A stretch of DNA of 64,000 nucleotides from the NCBI GenBank assembly GCA_003212625.1, contig QCPI01000001.1, positions 124,001 to 188,000 on the forward strand. The letters are read 5' to 3'. The notes beneath the pieces were generated by a model. That model was not told the origin of the DNA, made no database searches, and saw nothing but the letters and a program-made list of their open reading frames with translations. The DNA is from Prochlorococcus sp. AG-436-J02. GTDB taxonomy: Bacteria; Cyanobacteriota; Cyanobacteriia; PCC-6307; Cyanobiaceae. Shown in pieces: positions 26,954 through 36,854 of the stretch (position 1 is the stretch's first letter; the number at the start of each line of letters is the position of its first letter). The translations under genes and the position numbers were made by a program.

Positions 26954-27697
26954 ATGAATCATATCCAAGGATCGCTAATTTATGAAGGTAAGGCCAAAAG
27001 AGTTTTTGCCTGTGAAAATCCAGATAGGGTTTTAATAGAGTTCAAAAATGATGCTACCGCTTTTAACGCAAAAAAACGATCACTCATAGAAGGGAAAGGT
27101 CGTTTGAATTGCAAAATTTCTGCTGCCCTTTTTCAATTGCTTGAATTGAATGGAATTCCTACGCATTTTTTAGAACTTCATTCAGAAACATTGATGGTTG
27201 CTGATAAAATCAGTGTAATTCCTTTAGAAGTCGTTATTCGCAATATAGCTACTGGCTCATTGTGCAGAGAAACTCCAATTAATCAGGGGACAATATTGAA
27301 TCCTCCACTATTGGATTTATATTATAAAGATGATGAATTAGGAGACCCTATACTTACAGAAGGAAGATTGCAATTGCTTGATATAATAAGCGATATTCAG
27401 AGAGAAGAGATAGAGCAAATCACTAGAAGTGTAAATAAAATTTTGAAAGAATATTTTGATTCACTAGATCTATTGTTGGTGGATTTTAAATTGGAATTTG
27501 GTACTAATTCTTCAGGAAAACTTGTAGTAGCTGATGAAATAAGTCCAGACAACTGTAGGTTTTGGGATAAAAAAATTTCTGATTCTAAGGATAGAATCCT
27601 TGACAAAGATCGCTTTCGGCAAGATCTTGGAGGTGTAATAGATGCTTATCAGGAGATTTTGAAACGTATAGAAAATGACTCCTTTCATCCTGGATAA
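26954..27697 (+). CDS. purC: SAICAR synthase
   Basis: A 247-residue enzyme joining aspartate to CAIR in purine synthesis. Signature blocks: [49 protein letters not shown] and [15 protein letters not shown] 26954. The outer-membrane operon begins 54 bases after its stop in the same direction, so read-through is possible. Confidence 0.96.
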   Translation: MNHIQGSLIYEGKAKRVFACENPDRVLIEFKNDATAFNAKKRSLIEGKGRLNCKISAALFQLLELNGIPTHFLELHSETLMVADKISVIPLEVVIRNIATGSLCRETPINQGTILNPPLLDLYYKDDELGDPILTEGRLQLLDIISDIQREEIEQITRSVNKILKEYFDSLDLLLVDFKLEFGTNSSGKLVVADEISPDNCRFWDKKISDSKDRILDKDRFRQDLGGVIDAYQEILKRIENDSFHPG

Positions 27698-27751
27698 GTA
27701 AATTTTCCCTGGTAGGAATTCATTCGTTTAACTGAAATTGTTAGTCAATCT

Positions 27752-30031
27752 ATGTTTAAAAGACACGCCAACTCTAATATGAAATTAATAATGAGGAGTG
27801 TATATACGATTGCTTTAGCAATTCCTTTTATTAGTCTTTTTGGAGAGTCCAAAGCAGCTAGAAGATTATCTAGTGAAGATCAATTAATTTCTGAAAATAA
27901 ACTGACTGAGAATTTTCAATCTACTTATCAATTTAAAAATACTAAATTTAATCTGAAATTTGATGATATTTTAATTGCTGACAAAACAAATAAAAGAGAT
28001 GAAAAAAATATAAACATAGAAAGAAAAGTATTAATTTCAGAGATAATTATTAAGGGACTTGAAAATCATCCTGATAAGGAACGCTTGGAAGTTATTGCTT
28101 ATGATGCAATGCTTATTAGACCTGGTAGTAAAGTTACAAGTGAAGAAGTACAGAAGGATTTAAATAGAATTTATTCATCAGGTTGGTTCGCTGGCGCAAG
28201 GGTTGAATCTTTGCAGAGTCCTTTAGGTGTTCAACTTCTAATTAAAGTTGAACCAAATCCGATATTAAATAAGATAAAAATACTGCCAATTAAAAATAAA
28301 CTACCAAATACCAAATTAAAAGAAATTTTTAATGAAGATTATGGTAAGACGTTAAATTTAAGTACTTTACAGAAAAGGATAAAAGAAATTAAAGATTGGT
28401 ATAGTTCTAATGGCTATTCATTAGCAAGGATATCTGGTCCTAGTCGTATAACAAATGATGGAATCGTTGAACTTAAGATTCAAGAAGGATATATTGCAGG
28501 GATTGAGATTAGTTTTATTGATGAAGATGGAAACATTGAAGATGAAAAAGGTAGGCTGATAAAAGGAAAGACACAAAGTTGGGTAATTGAAAGAGAATTA
28601 ATTACTAAAGTTGGAGATGTTTTTAATAGATCTAAATTAGAATCAGACATTAAAAGACTATACTCAACTTCACTATTTAATGATGTAAAAGTTACTCTTA
28701 AACCAGTTAGTACTGAACCTGGAAAGATTATAATTTTATTAGGTATAACTGAGCAAAGGACTGGTTCTTTGACAGGTGGTCTAGGTTATAGTGGAGGCCA
28801 AGGTGTATTTGGCCAGATTGGATTACAAGAGTCCAATCTGGCGGGTAGAGCATGGTCATCAAATATGAATCTTACTTATGGGGAATATGGAGTACTTTTA
28901 AATCTTTCTTTATATGATCCCTGGGTTAAGAATGATAAGAATAAAACATCTTTTAGAACTTCTTTATATTTAAGTAGAGAAATTCCTCAAGAATTTAGAA
29001 GTCAAGATGGAGGAAGCATTAGAGGAGTTTCAGATAGATATGAAGCAGATAATAACTTATTAAGCTATAACATTAATACAAGTCATGCATCAATAAATTT
29101 AGGTCCATTCTCTTCAATTGATGAAGCTAAATCAAATGCATCTCAATATAGTTGGTTTGACTATGAGGGTGATTCTATAGTTTTAGAAAGAACAGGAGGA
29201 GGGTTTTCTATATCGAGGCCTTTAAATGGTGGACAGCCTCTCAAAAAAGTTCCTTGGAGTGTACTTGTAGGTGCAAATTTTCAGAGAGTTAGGCCCATAG
29301 ATTATTCAGGAGATGAGAGACCTTATGGTGTAGCAACAACAAATGTTGCAGATAATCAAGTGCCTGGGAATGAGGTTGTCTGTGTTGCTTTTAATTGTGC
29401 TGATGAAAATACTTTAGTTAGTTTTAAAAGTGCAGTTACTTATAACAATTTAAATAATCCAAGAAATCCAACTTCTGGAGATTATTTAAATTTTGGTTCA
29501 GAACAATTTATAAGTTTAGGAGAGAATTCTCCAGCTTTTAATAGATCCAGGTTAATTTATTCTCGTTTTTACCCTATTAATTTGTTGAAGTTTCATAAGG
29601 GATGTCGTCCTAAGCCTGGCGAAAAATTAGATTGCGCTCAATCGATAGGTGTCCAAGCAAAAATGGGAACAATCATTGGTGAGCTGCCTCCTTATGAAGC
29701 ATTTTGCTTGGGTGGATCTAGCTCTGTAAGAGGTTGGAGCTCCTGTGACTTAGGTGTATCAAGAAATTATGGAGAGGCAACAGCAGAATATAGATTCCCT
29801 ATATGGCGATTAATTTCTGGAGCGTTGTTTGTTGACGCAGGAACCGATTTTGGCTCTCAAGCAGATGTCCCAGGGAAACCAGGTGAAATTCTTGAAAAAC
29901 CAGGATCTGGTTTTTCTGTTGGACCCGGAGCAATTATTAATACACCTGTAGGCCCAATTCGTCTTGAAGCTGCGACTCAGGATTTTAGTGGTAATTGGCG
30001 ATATAACATTGGAGTTGGTTGGAAATTTTAG
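27752..30031 (+). CDS. bamA: Omp85/BamA outer-membrane assembly protein
   Basis: A 759-residue outer-membrane beta-barrel. After an N-terminal signal-like segment (YTIALAIPFISLFGESKAA) come POTRA domains from about residue 85 to 340 (SEIIIKGLENHPDKERLEVI; INLKIQEGYIAGIEISF-like strands; LYSTSLFNDVKVTLKP), then the barrel (GGLGYSGGQGVFGQIGLQES onwards), including the GGSSSVRGWSSCDLG region that matches the RGF/RGW motif of the family. It inserts outer-membrane proteins. Cyanobacterial members often have three POTRA domains, which fits. It heads the lpx operon and overlaps lpxC by one base. Confidence 0.93.
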   Translation: MFKRHANSNMKLIMRSVYTIALAIPFISLFGESKAARRLSSEDQLISENKLTENFQSTYQFKNTKFNLKFDDILIADKTNKRDEKNINIERKVLISEIIIKGLENHPDKERLEVIAYDAMLIRPGSKVTSEEVQKDLNRIYSSGWFAGARVESLQSPLGVQLLIKVEPNPILNKIKILPIKNKLPNTKLKEIFNEDYGKTLNLSTLQKRIKEIKDWYSSNGYSLARISGPSRITNDGIVELKIQEGYIAGIEISFIDEDGNIEDEKGRLIKGKTQSWVIERELITKVGDVFNRSKLESDIKRLYSTSLFNDVKVTLKPVSTEPGKIIILLGITEQRTGSLTGGLGYSGGQGVFGQIGLQESNLAGRAWSSNMNLTYGEYGVLLNLSLYDPWVKNDKNKTSFRTSLYLSREIPQEFRSQDGGSIRGVSDRYEADNNLLSYNINTSHASINLGPFSSIDEAKSNASQYSWFDYEGDSIVLERTGGGFSISRPLNGGQPLKKVPWSVLVGANFQRVRPIDYSGDERPYGVATTNVADNQVPGNEVVCVAFNCADENTLVSFKSAVTYNNLNNPRNPTSGDYLNFGSEQFISLGENSPAFNRSRLIYSRFYPINLLKFHKGCRPKPGEKLDCAQSIGVQAKMGTIIGELPPYEAFCLGGSSSVRGWSSCDLGVSRNYGEATAEYRFPIWRLISGALFVDAGTDFGSQADVPGKPGEILEKPGSGFSVGPGAIINTPVGPIRLEAATQDFSGNWRYNIGVGWKF

Positions 30032-30876
30032 TGTTTTCTTTCCCCGAAGATTATGAACAAGGTTGGACGCTAGGAAGTGAAATTAAAAAAGATGGCGTTG
30101 GATTGCATACAGGAATAAAATGTGAAGTCATAATCAAGCCAACAGAATTATCTGGTTTTCATTTCTCTTTTTCAGAAGACGTTAATAAAGTTTTTTCTAT
30201 TGATGTTTCGCAAGTAAGGAATACAACCTTATGCACGACACTTGATTTAAATGGTAAAAAAATATCTACCGTTGAACATTTGTTAGCGGCCTTAATTGGT
30301 GTAGGGGTAACTCATGCACATATTGAGATAGCTGGTAACGAGATACCTTTACTTGATGGCTCTGCTCTTGGTTGGATCGAGGAAATAAAAAAGGTTGGAA
30401 TGGTTCATTCCACAACCTCTCCTAAACCTAGACCAGACTTAACTTCTCCGGTTTTTGTGACTAAAGGAGAAAGTGTGATTTTTGCAAAGCCCTCAACGAA
30501 ATTGAAATTAATAGGTTTGATTGATTTTCCATATAAAGCAATTGGACAGCAAATGTTTTCTATTGAGCTGACTCCAAATAATTTTGTTAAAGAAATCGCA
30601 CCTGCACGTACTTTTGGTTTTCTTGATCAGCTAGAAGAATTAAAGCAAGCTGGACTAATTAAGGGAGGGGGGCTTGAAAATGCACTGGTTTGTAATGGAG
30701 ATGCTTGGGTGAATCCACCTTTGAGATTTCAAAACGAACCAGTGCGTCATAAATTACTTGACTTGATTGGTGATCTGGCTTTCGTTGGATTGCCAAGAGC
30801 TCAAGTTTTTGTTTATAAAGGTTCTCATTCTCTTCATACTGAATTTGCGGCTTCTCTTAAAAAGGTATTAACTTAA
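30031..30876 (+). CDS. lpxC: UDP-3-O-acyl-N-acetylglucosamine deacetylase
   Basis: The zinc deacetylase that commits UDP-acyl-GlcNAc to lipid A. Motifs: KKDGVGLHTGIKCEV, NTTLCTTLD, STVEHLLAALIGVGVTHAHI (zinc His), and EPVRHKLLDLIGDLAFVG (His and Asp ligands). The frame is open from TTG 30019, but the GTG at 30031 overlapping the bamA stop (TAGTG) gives a typical coupled start and an N-terminus of family length (281 residues); I chose it. Confidence 0.93.
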   Translation: MFSFPEDYEQGWTLGSEIKKDGVGLHTGIKCEVIIKPTELSGFHFSFSEDVNKVFSIDVSQVRNTTLCTTLDLNGKKISTVEHLLAALIGVGVTHAHIEIAGNEIPLLDGSALGWIEEIKKVGMVHSTTSPKPRPDLTSPVFVTKGESVIFAKPSTKLKLIGLIDFPYKAIGQQMFSIELTPNNFVKEIAPARTFGFLDQLEELKQAGLIKGGGLENALVCNGDAWVNPPLRFQNEPVRHKLLDLIGDLAFVGLPRAQVFVYKGSHSLHTEFAASLKKVLT

Positions 30877-30888
30877 TTAAATCTGATT

Positions 30889-31347
30889 TTGACTGACATT
30901 ACTTCTTCTAAACATCTCGTTTTAAACAGCGAGCAAATAATGGGGCTTTTGCCTCATAGATATCCTTTTGCACTTGTTGACAGAGTGATAGAACATGAAG
31001 CAGGCAAAAAGGTGGTGGCAATAAAAAATGTCACTCTTAATGAGCCTCAGTTTCAAGGCCATTTCCCTGAAAGGCCTATAATGCCTGGTGTTTTAATAGT
31101 AGAGTCAATGGCTCAGGTAGGTGGTTTGATTGTTTCTCAAATGCCTGATATCCCAAAAGGACTGTTTGTTTTTACTGGGATTGATTCAGTTCGTTTTAGG
31201 CGACCTGTTGTGCCTGGAGATCAATTAGTACTTTCTTGTGAATTGATAAGTATTAAAAGGAAGCGATTTGGAAAAATTAGGGGTGAAGCAAAAGTGGATG
31301 ATCAATTGGTTTGTTCTGGTGATTTGATGTTCTCTCTTGTGGATTGA
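30889..31347 (+). CDS. fabZ: 3-hydroxyacyl-ACP dehydratase FabZ
   Basis: A 152-residue hot-dog-fold dehydratase of fatty-acid elongation. Motifs: [18 protein letters not shown] (catalytic His) and [20 protein letters not shown] (catalytic Glu). It starts at TTG 30889, 12 bases after lpxC; no ATG gives a better N-terminus. Competition with LpxA and LpxC for hydroxyacyl-ACP makes the placement meaningful. Confidence 0.95.
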   Translation: MTDITSSKHLVLNSEQIMGLLPHRYPFALVDRVIEHEAGKKVVAIKNVTLNEPQFQGHFPERPIMPGVLIVESMAQVGGLIVSQMPDIPKGLFVFTGIDSVRFRRPVVPGDQLVLSCELISIKRKRFGKIRGEAKVDDQLVCSGDLMFSLVD

Positions 31348-31351
31348 AGTG

Positions 31352-32206
31352 ATGAGTGAACTTGAATCTTATGAAAACTTAATTGGCAATAAAAAGGTTG
31401 AAATTCATGATTTTGCAGATGTTTCTTCTAGAGCTGAACTTGCAGAAGGTGTGCATGTAGGTTCTGGTGCTGTGATTGGTCCGGATGTGAGTGTTGGTCC
31501 AAATACCTGGATAGGAGCAAATGTAATTATTGAGGGTAGAGTTAAAATAGGATCTAATAATAAGATTTTCCCAGGCGCGTGTATTGGTTTAGAACCTCAA
31601 GATTTAAAGTATATTGGAGATGCGACGGATGTATTAATTGGAGATAATAATACTTTTAGAGAATGCGTCACTATTAATAGGGCTACTTTTGAAGGTGAGA
31701 AAACTATAATTGGTAGTCAAAATTTATTAATGGCCTACTCACATTTAGGACATAATTGTGAGATAGGAAACAATGTAGTCATAGCTAATAGCGTTCAGAT
31801 AGCAGGTCATGTGGTTGTTGAAGATAGAGCAGTTATTGGTGGTTGCTTGGGTATACATCAATTTGTTCATATTGGATATTTAGCTATGGTGGGAGGCATG
31901 ACAAGAGTTGATCGAGATGTTCCTCCATATTGTTTAGCTGAAGGACACCCAGGAAGAATACGAGGGCTAAATAAAGTTGGAATTAAAAGGAAAAATATAG
32001 ATAAAGATAATAAAGAAGAATATATGCAATTGAAAAGAATTTGGAACTTATTATTTAAATCTGAATATGCACTTTCTGATGGTTTAAAAATGGCAAGGCA
32101 AGAGAATTTACTGCAATCTTCCGAAAGACTATGTACATTTATAGAACTTTCTATTGGGAGAGGGAGAAGAGGCTCAATGCCTTCTTTAATAATAAATAAT
32201 AAATAA
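31352..32206 (+). CDS. lpxA: UDP-N-acetylglucosamine acyltransferase
   Basis: The first enzyme of lipid A synthesis. A left-handed beta helix of hexapeptide repeats: VHVGSGAVIGPDVSVGPNTW, IGANVIIEGRVKIGSNNKIF and so on to about residue 190, then a helical C-terminus with a basic spot (RIRGLNKVGIKRKN). Key HLGHNCEIGNN is present. A TTG at 31337 is in frame, but ATG 31352 four bases after the fabZ stop gives the expected start. Confidence 0.95.
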   Translation: MSELESYENLIGNKKVEIHDFADVSSRAELAEGVHVGSGAVIGPDVSVGPNTWIGANVIIEGRVKIGSNNKIFPGACIGLEPQDLKYIGDATDVLIGDNNTFRECVTINRATFEGEKTIIGSQNLLMAYSHLGHNCEIGNNVVIANSVQIAGHVVVEDRAVIGGCLGIHQFVHIGYLAMVGGMTRVDRDVPPYCLAEGHPGRIRGLNKVGIKRKNIDKDNKEEYMQLKRIWNLLFKSEYALSDGLKMARQENLLQSSERLCTFIELSIGRGRRGSMPSLIINNK

Positions 32207-32212
32207 TAAATA

Positions 32213-33388
32213 ATGAAATTATTAATAAGTACTGGTGAGGTGTCTGGGGACTTGCAGGGAAGTTTATTAATAAAAGCTTTAAAGGATAATGCCGAAAAAA
32301 GAAAAATTAAATTAGATATAATTGCTTTAGGTGGGGAAAGAATGAGAGAAGCTGGTGCTAGATTAGTTTCTAATACTTCTTCTATAGGTGCTATAGGTTT
32401 TTTAGAGGCTCTTCCTTATCTCTTCCCAACTTTAAATTCACAATCAAAACTTGATAAGTACTTAAGTTCGTCTCCACCTGATGCAGTAGTTTTGATTGAT
32501 TATATGGGTCCAAATATTCGATTAGGGTTGAAAGTAAAAAAAAAATTTCCTAATATTCCAATAATTTATTACATAGCACCTCAGGAATGGGCTTGGAGGT
32601 TAGGTGATGCGGGTACAACAAATTTGATTAGTTTTACTGATAAAATTTTAGCTATTTTTGAGGAAGAAGCTAAGTTCTATTCAAGTAAGGGAGGAAATGT
32701 CAATTTTGTGGGTCATCCAATGTTGGATTTCTATAGAAATATTCCTAGTAGGGAAGAATCATTACAAAAGATTGGATTAGCTGCCGATAAGAAACTATTA
32801 CTGATAATTCCTGCTTCTAGAAAACAAGAGCTTAAATACATTTTACCAACCTTGCTTAAAGCGGCTAAAATGCTTCAGATGAAAGATCCCTCTATTACTG
32901 TTTTTATACCATCTGGATTAACAGAATTTGATGGAATTTTAAACCAATCTTTAAATGATTATGGCGTTTCCGGACAAGTTATACCCTCAAATGAGGTAGA
33001 CAAATTAAAGCCATTCTTATTTTCAGCTGCTCATATGGCTTTATCTAAGTCTGGAACTATTAATATGGAATTGGCATTGAATTTAGTTCCACAAATCGTC
33101 GGATATAAAGTTAGTAAAATCACTGCTTTTTTTGCTAGATATTTATTGCATTTTAATGTTAAATATATTTCCCCTGTTAATCTTCTTTTAAATCAAATGT
33201 TAATACCAGAGTTTATACAAGATGATTTTAACGCTGAAAAAATTTTTAATTCTGCATTGAGAATCCTTGAAGATGTTTCGATAAAGCAAGATATAATTTA
33301 TGGTTATGAAAGATTGAAAGATAAATTAGGGAAACCAGGAGTTACAGATCGAGCATCGGAGGATATTCTGGATTTACTAGTGAAATGA
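32213..33388 (+). CDS. lpxB: Lipid-A-disaccharide synthase
   Basis: A 391-residue glycosyltransferase (GT19) forming the lipid A disaccharide. Visible: MKLLISTGEVSGDLQGSLLI at the start, IIYYIAPQEWAWRLG, FVGHPMLDFYR, IPASRKQELKYILPTLLKA and ALSKSGTINMELAL. Complete. It lies six bases after lpxA and overlaps msrA by four bases (ATGA). lpxD and later steps are outside this window. Confidence 0.95.
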   Translation: MKLLISTGEVSGDLQGSLLIKALKDNAEKRKIKLDIIALGGERMREAGARLVSNTSSIGAIGFLEALPYLFPTLNSQSKLDKYLSSSPPDAVVLIDYMGPNIRLGLKVKKKFPNIPIIYYIAPQEWAWRLGDAGTTNLISFTDKILAIFEEEAKFYSSKGGNVNFVGHPMLDFYRNIPSREESLQKIGLAADKKLLLIIPASRKQELKYILPTLLKAAKMLQMKDPSITVFIPSGLTEFDGILNQSLNDYGVSGQVIPSNEVDKLKPFLFSAAHMALSKSGTINMELALNLVPQIVGYKVSKITAFFARYLLHFNVKYISPVNLLLNQMLIPEFIQDDFNAEKIFNSALRILEDVSIKQDIIYGYERLKDKLGKPGVTDRASEDILDLLVK

Positions 33389-33996
33389 TTTTTATGACTC
33401 AATTCTTTAGGAAATTAATAGTAACTATTATGCTCTTGCAATTATTAATAATTTCTCCAGTGAAAGTATTGGCTGAATCACAGGAAGCTGTTTTTGCAGG
33501 AGGTTGTTTTTGGTGCCTAGAACATGATCTAGAGAAACTTGATGGAGTTATCTCTGTAGATAGTGGATACTCTGGAGGAGATTTGATCAATCCCACATAT
33601 GAAAATCATAGTGGGCATCAAGAGGTTGTTAAAGTCATTTTTAATTCTGATATAATTAGCTATAAAGATTTACTTAAAAAATATTGGGTTAATATAGATC
33701 CTTTTGACGATAGGGGGCAATTTTGTGATAGAGGTGATTCATATAGGCCTATTATTTTCACATCAAATGAAGAACAGGAACGTGAAGTTAAACAGAGTCG
33801 GGAATTAATCTCTCAAGTTTTGGATATACCTTTGGATCAATTAAAAGTTGATATTCTTGATTCTAAAACCTTTTGGATTGCAGAGAAATATCATCAAGAT
33901 TTTGCAGTAAAAAATCCAATTAAATATAATTTTTATAGAACCAGTTGTGGAAGAGATAATAGACTCAAAATGGTTTGGGGAAAATACAAAAACTAA
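33385..33996 (+). CDS. msrA: Peptide-methionine (S)-S-oxide reductase, exported form
   Basis: A 203-residue MsrA. Catalytic Cys in VFAGGCFWCLEHDLEKLDG; VDSGYSGGDLINPTYENHSG, HQEVVKV and YRPIIFTSNEEQ are also family blocks. It begins with a basic then hydrophobic segment (KLIVTIMLLQLLIISPVKVL-AES), a signal peptide, so it probably repairs oxidised methionines outside the cytoplasm. ATG 33385 overlaps the lpxB stop; ATG 33394 is an alternative. Its place at the end of the lpx operon agrees with an envelope role. Confidence 0.92.
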   Translation: MIFMTQFFRKLIVTIMLLQLLIISPVKVLAESQEAVFAGGCFWCLEHDLEKLDGVISVDSGYSGGDLINPTYENHSGHQEVVKVIFNSDIISYKDLLKKYWVNIDPFDDRGQFCDRGDSYRPIIFTSNEEQEREVKQSRELISQVLDIPLDQLKVDILDSKTFWIAEKYHQDFAVKNPIKYNFYRTSCGRDNRLKMVWGKYKN

Positions 33997-34063
33997 AAAT
34001 TATTTATATAAAGTTAAATTGAACAAGTATTTTTTGTTTTAAGTCTTTATTTCTGTGAATATA

Positions 34064-35551
34064 TTAATTGGATTTCAAACTCAATTCTTTTATCCAATTA
34101 ACTAATGTTCTAACTCCATATCCAGTTGCCCCCTTCGGATTTATATCTCTATCTTTTTCTGTCCAACACGTACCTGCTATATCTATATGTGCCCATGGAA
34201 TATCTGAATTTACAAATTCTTTTAGAAATAATGCAGCAGTAATTGATCCGCCTGGTCTAGGACCTGTGTTTTGCAAATCAGCAATAGATGATTTAATGCC
34301 AGATTTGTATGAATCTTGCATAGGCATTCTCCAAATACCCTCTCCAGCTTTATGAGCAGCGCTAGTTAATTGTTCAGAGAGCTGATCATTATCAGTCCAT
34401 AATCCAGCGATTTCATCTCCTAATGCAATTACGCATGCTCCAGTAAGAGTAGCGAGATCAACGATGGCGTTTGGTTCAAGTTGACATGCATAAACCAAAG
34501 CATCCGCTAAAGTTAATCTTCCTTCTGCATCAGTATTGTTTACTTCAATAGTTTTTCCATTAGAAGCTTTGACGATGTCACCAGGATGCAATGCAGAACC
34601 ATTAATCATATTTTCGCAAGCAGCAACTATAAAATGAACTTCGGTATTACTCGGTTTTAGTTCTGCTATTGCTCTTGCTGCTCCAAGAACAGAGGCACTT
34701 CCACCCATGTCGTATTTCATTTTTTCTATTTGAGAAGCGCCAACTTTTAAGTTGTATCCACCAGAGTCAAAAGTTAAACCCTTACCAATTAATACAACTT
34801 TATTTTTAGAGATTATTGGAGAATATTTTAAATGTATAAAATTTGGCTCTAGGTCTGATCCTTTTGCAACTGCTAAATAAGCTCCCATACCTAGATCTTC
34901 GCACTCTTTTTTATCGAGAATTTTTAAATCTAGATCATAATCAGTTGCTAATTTTTCAGCTTCCTTCGCTAATTGATATGGAGTTAGGAAATTAGGTGGA
35001 GCCGAAACAAGTTCTCTTGCGAATTTAACTCCTTCGCAAATTGGATTTATTTCGGCAATGGATAAATTGGCTGCTTTGACGTCCAAACCTATCAATTCAA
35101 CTTCCTTTTCTGGAGAAGATTCTTTTGGATCTGATTTGAATCTAAGATCTTTAATAGAGCTCAAGTAAATGGCTTCTCCAACGGCAAATGCAGCTGAGGA
35201 CGGATCAAATGCATCCCAAGGGAAAAATATTCCTAGCTTTCTTTCATAACTAAACACTTGACGAGTACCTATTGAAGCGGCTTTTCTTAGATCATTAATT
35301 AGAAGATTTTCTGCCTTGCCTAACCCTACAAATACTATTTTCTTTATGTTGCCTTCTAAAAGTTCAATTGATAATTTCTGACTTTTCTTGCCTTCGAACT
35401 TTGCATCCTTCACCCTTTGCCTTAAATAATTATCTTTTATTATTGTCTGAAATAAATTTATTTGACTTTCAATTGTTCCTTCCAAAACCCCAGCAATAAG
35501 TACTGATCCTGACCATTCGTTAATTTCTTTGGAGACTGCTGAAATTTGCAT
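34064..35551 (-). CDS. pepA: Leucyl aminopeptidase (M17)
   Basis: A 495-residue cytosolic, two-metal aminopeptidase. Motifs: VVLIGKGLTFDSGGYNLK (metal ligands), MKYDMGGSASVLGAARAIA, NTDAEGRLTLADALVYA (the M17 signature) and GTCWTEKDRDINPKGATGYG. Complete. It converges with msrA across 67 bases; upstream at 38 bases is the GIY-YIG gene in the same direction. Confidence 0.95.
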   Translation of the reverse strand: MQISAVSKEINEWSGSVLIAGVLEGTIESQINLFQTIIKDNYLRQRVKDAKFEGKKSQKLSIELLEGNIKKIVFVGLGKAENLLINDLRKAASIGTRQVFSYERKLGIFFPWDAFDPSSAAFAVGEAIYLSSIKDLRFKSDPKESSPEKEVELIGLDVKAANLSIAEINPICEGVKFARELVSAPPNFLTPYQLAKEAEKLATDYDLDLKILDKKECEDLGMGAYLAVAKGSDLEPNFIHLKYSPIISKNKVVLIGKGLTFDSGGYNLKVGASQIEKMKYDMGGSASVLGAARAIAELKPSNTEVHFIVAACENMINGSALHPGDIVKASNGKTIEVNNTDAEGRLTLADALVYACQLEPNAIVDLATLTGACVIALGDEIAGLWTDNDQLSEQLTSAAHKAGEGIWRMPMQDSYKSGIKSSIADLQNTGPRPGGSITAALFLKEFVNSDIPWAHIDIAGTCWTEKDRDINPKGATGYGVRTLVNWIKELSLKSN

Positions 35552-35588
35552 TTAATTTTTTTACTTATACGAATGATAACAATTTTTT

Positions 35589-36188
35589 TTAATTGATCTG
35601 AGATGTAAATGGTGTTGCCCATATTCCCCTTGTTTCTTTGTTGAAGGGTGGAAGCCAAGTTTGAATAAGATTTTGTTCTAATTCTCTTCTTTTTTTTGTG
35701 TTAACTGGTACATCAAGCCAAAAACGAATGTTTAACTTCGTGCTTATATGTTCTTTTTGTAGAGTCTCGGTATAACTTGAAAGGTAACTCTTGCAGTCAT
35801 GTTCGCCTTTCCACCTTTTCTCTGCCGAAATTGTTTCTCCAATATATAAAATAATATTTTCGTTGGTATTAATTATTTTATCCATTACAAAATAAACTGC
35901 TGGGCCTTCATGCATCATCTTTGGCCACCTCCAAAAACTTAAAGGTAGAGGTGTAAGCTCTATGGGGTTGAAGGTTTGGTTTGTTGTTTCTGCATTGGCT
36001 TCGAATAGTGAAGGTTGATTTATATTCTGACAGCCGTATTTAAAAATGTAAGATTGATGATCAATGATTCTTTTTTGCCATTCCTTGATAACTTTTTTAT
36101 CGATATTTATATCTTGAAAAGCATTTTTGTCTGAAAAATTGACTTCATTATTATTAAATAGGTTATATTGCCGTTCGAATTCTTTCAT
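35589..36188 (-). CDS. GIY-YIG nuclease-like protein
   Basis: A 199-residue protein. The C-terminal half resembles a GIY-YIG fold: GPAVYFVMDKIINTNENIIL, YIGETISAEKRWKGEHDCKS (the Y-I-G and Arg) and RRELEQNLIQTWLPPFNKET (catalytic Glu and Asn/Gln). The N-terminal half, with SLFEANAETTNQTFNPIELT and PLPLSFWRWPKMMHEG, appears in a cyanobacterial group of the same architecture. Nuclease activity is inferred and the role is unknown. Transcribed away from the DUF1825 gene. Confidence 0.75.
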   Translation of the reverse strand: MKEFERQYNLFNNNEVNFSDKNAFQDINIDKKVIKEWQKRIIDHQSYIFKYGCQNINQPSLFEANAETTNQTFNPIELTPLPLSFWRWPKMMHEGPAVYFVMDKIINTNENIILYIGETISAEKRWKGEHDCKSYLSSYTETLQKEHISTKLNIRFWLDVPVNTKKRRELEQNLIQTWLPPFNKETRGIWATPFTSQIN

Positions 36189-36510
36189 TTTATAAATTTA
36201 TAAAGATTAAAATTAAAAGATAATCCTTAATAAATCTTTGAGATAAGCATAACATGGCTTTATATCTTTTTGATTTCGAACGGTTTAAATTTACCTTGTA
36301 AGAATCAAATAAAAAGGATTTTGCTTCTTTAGTATGTTTTTAACGAACTTAAGTAAGAATTAAAATTCTAGTGGTGTGGCTATTTACACTTCCTGATAAA
36401 TCTTTTTAGATAAAAATGGTCTAAACTGAAATCAAGAGATAAGTGATATAATCACTATTAGTCTTTGAATTCAAAATCAATCAACTTAGCTATCAACTGG
36501 AGATTAAGAT
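36189..36510. other. Divergent promoter region
   Basis: 322 bases between two genes transcribed away from each other. No ORF longer than a few codons. It holds a TATAAT within a short dyad at 36442-36456. Nothing else recognised. Confidence 0.5.
36442..36456 (+). promoter_or_regulatory. -10 box inside a dyad
   Basis: AGTGAT-ATA-ATCACT is a perfect 6-bp dyad and contains TATAAT at 36447-36452. It lies about 55 bases before the DUF1825 start codon, a sensible promoter distance. A protein bound to the dyad would cover the -10 box. Confidence 0.4.
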
Positions 36511-36828
36511 ATGAGTTTTTTTGAATCTGAAATTGTTCAGGAAGAGGCGAAAAAACTTTTCACAGATTATCAGAATCTGATGAAATTAGGTTCTGATTAT
36601 GGGAAATTTGATAGAGAAGGTAAGGTCATGTTTATTGATACTATGGAAAATTTAATGGAAAGGTATAAAGTTTTTATGAAAAGATTTGAGCTTTCGGAAG
36701 ATTTTCAGGCAAAGATGACAGTTGAACAGTTGAAGACTCAGTTGGGGCAATTTGGAATCACGCCTGATCAAATGTTTGAGCAAATGAATAGAACTTTGGA
36801 AAGAATGAAATCAGAATTGGATAAATGA
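36511..36828 (+). CDS. DUF1825 family protein
   Basis: A 105-residue soluble, helical protein of a cyanobacteria-specific family. Signature: MSFFESEIVQEEAKKLFTDY at the start, then KVMFIDTMENLMERYKVFMK and EDFQAKMTVEQLKTQLGQFG. Function unknown. tyrS follows after 26 bases and pyrF after that, so it may head a three-gene unit. Confidence 0.85.
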   Translation: MSFFESEIVQEEAKKLFTDYQNLMKLGSDYGKFDREGKVMFIDTMENLMERYKVFMKRFELSEDFQAKMTVEQLKTQLGQFGITPDQMFEQMNRTLERMKSELDK

Positions 36829-36854
36829 TTTTTAACTTTTTAGATATTTAAATT

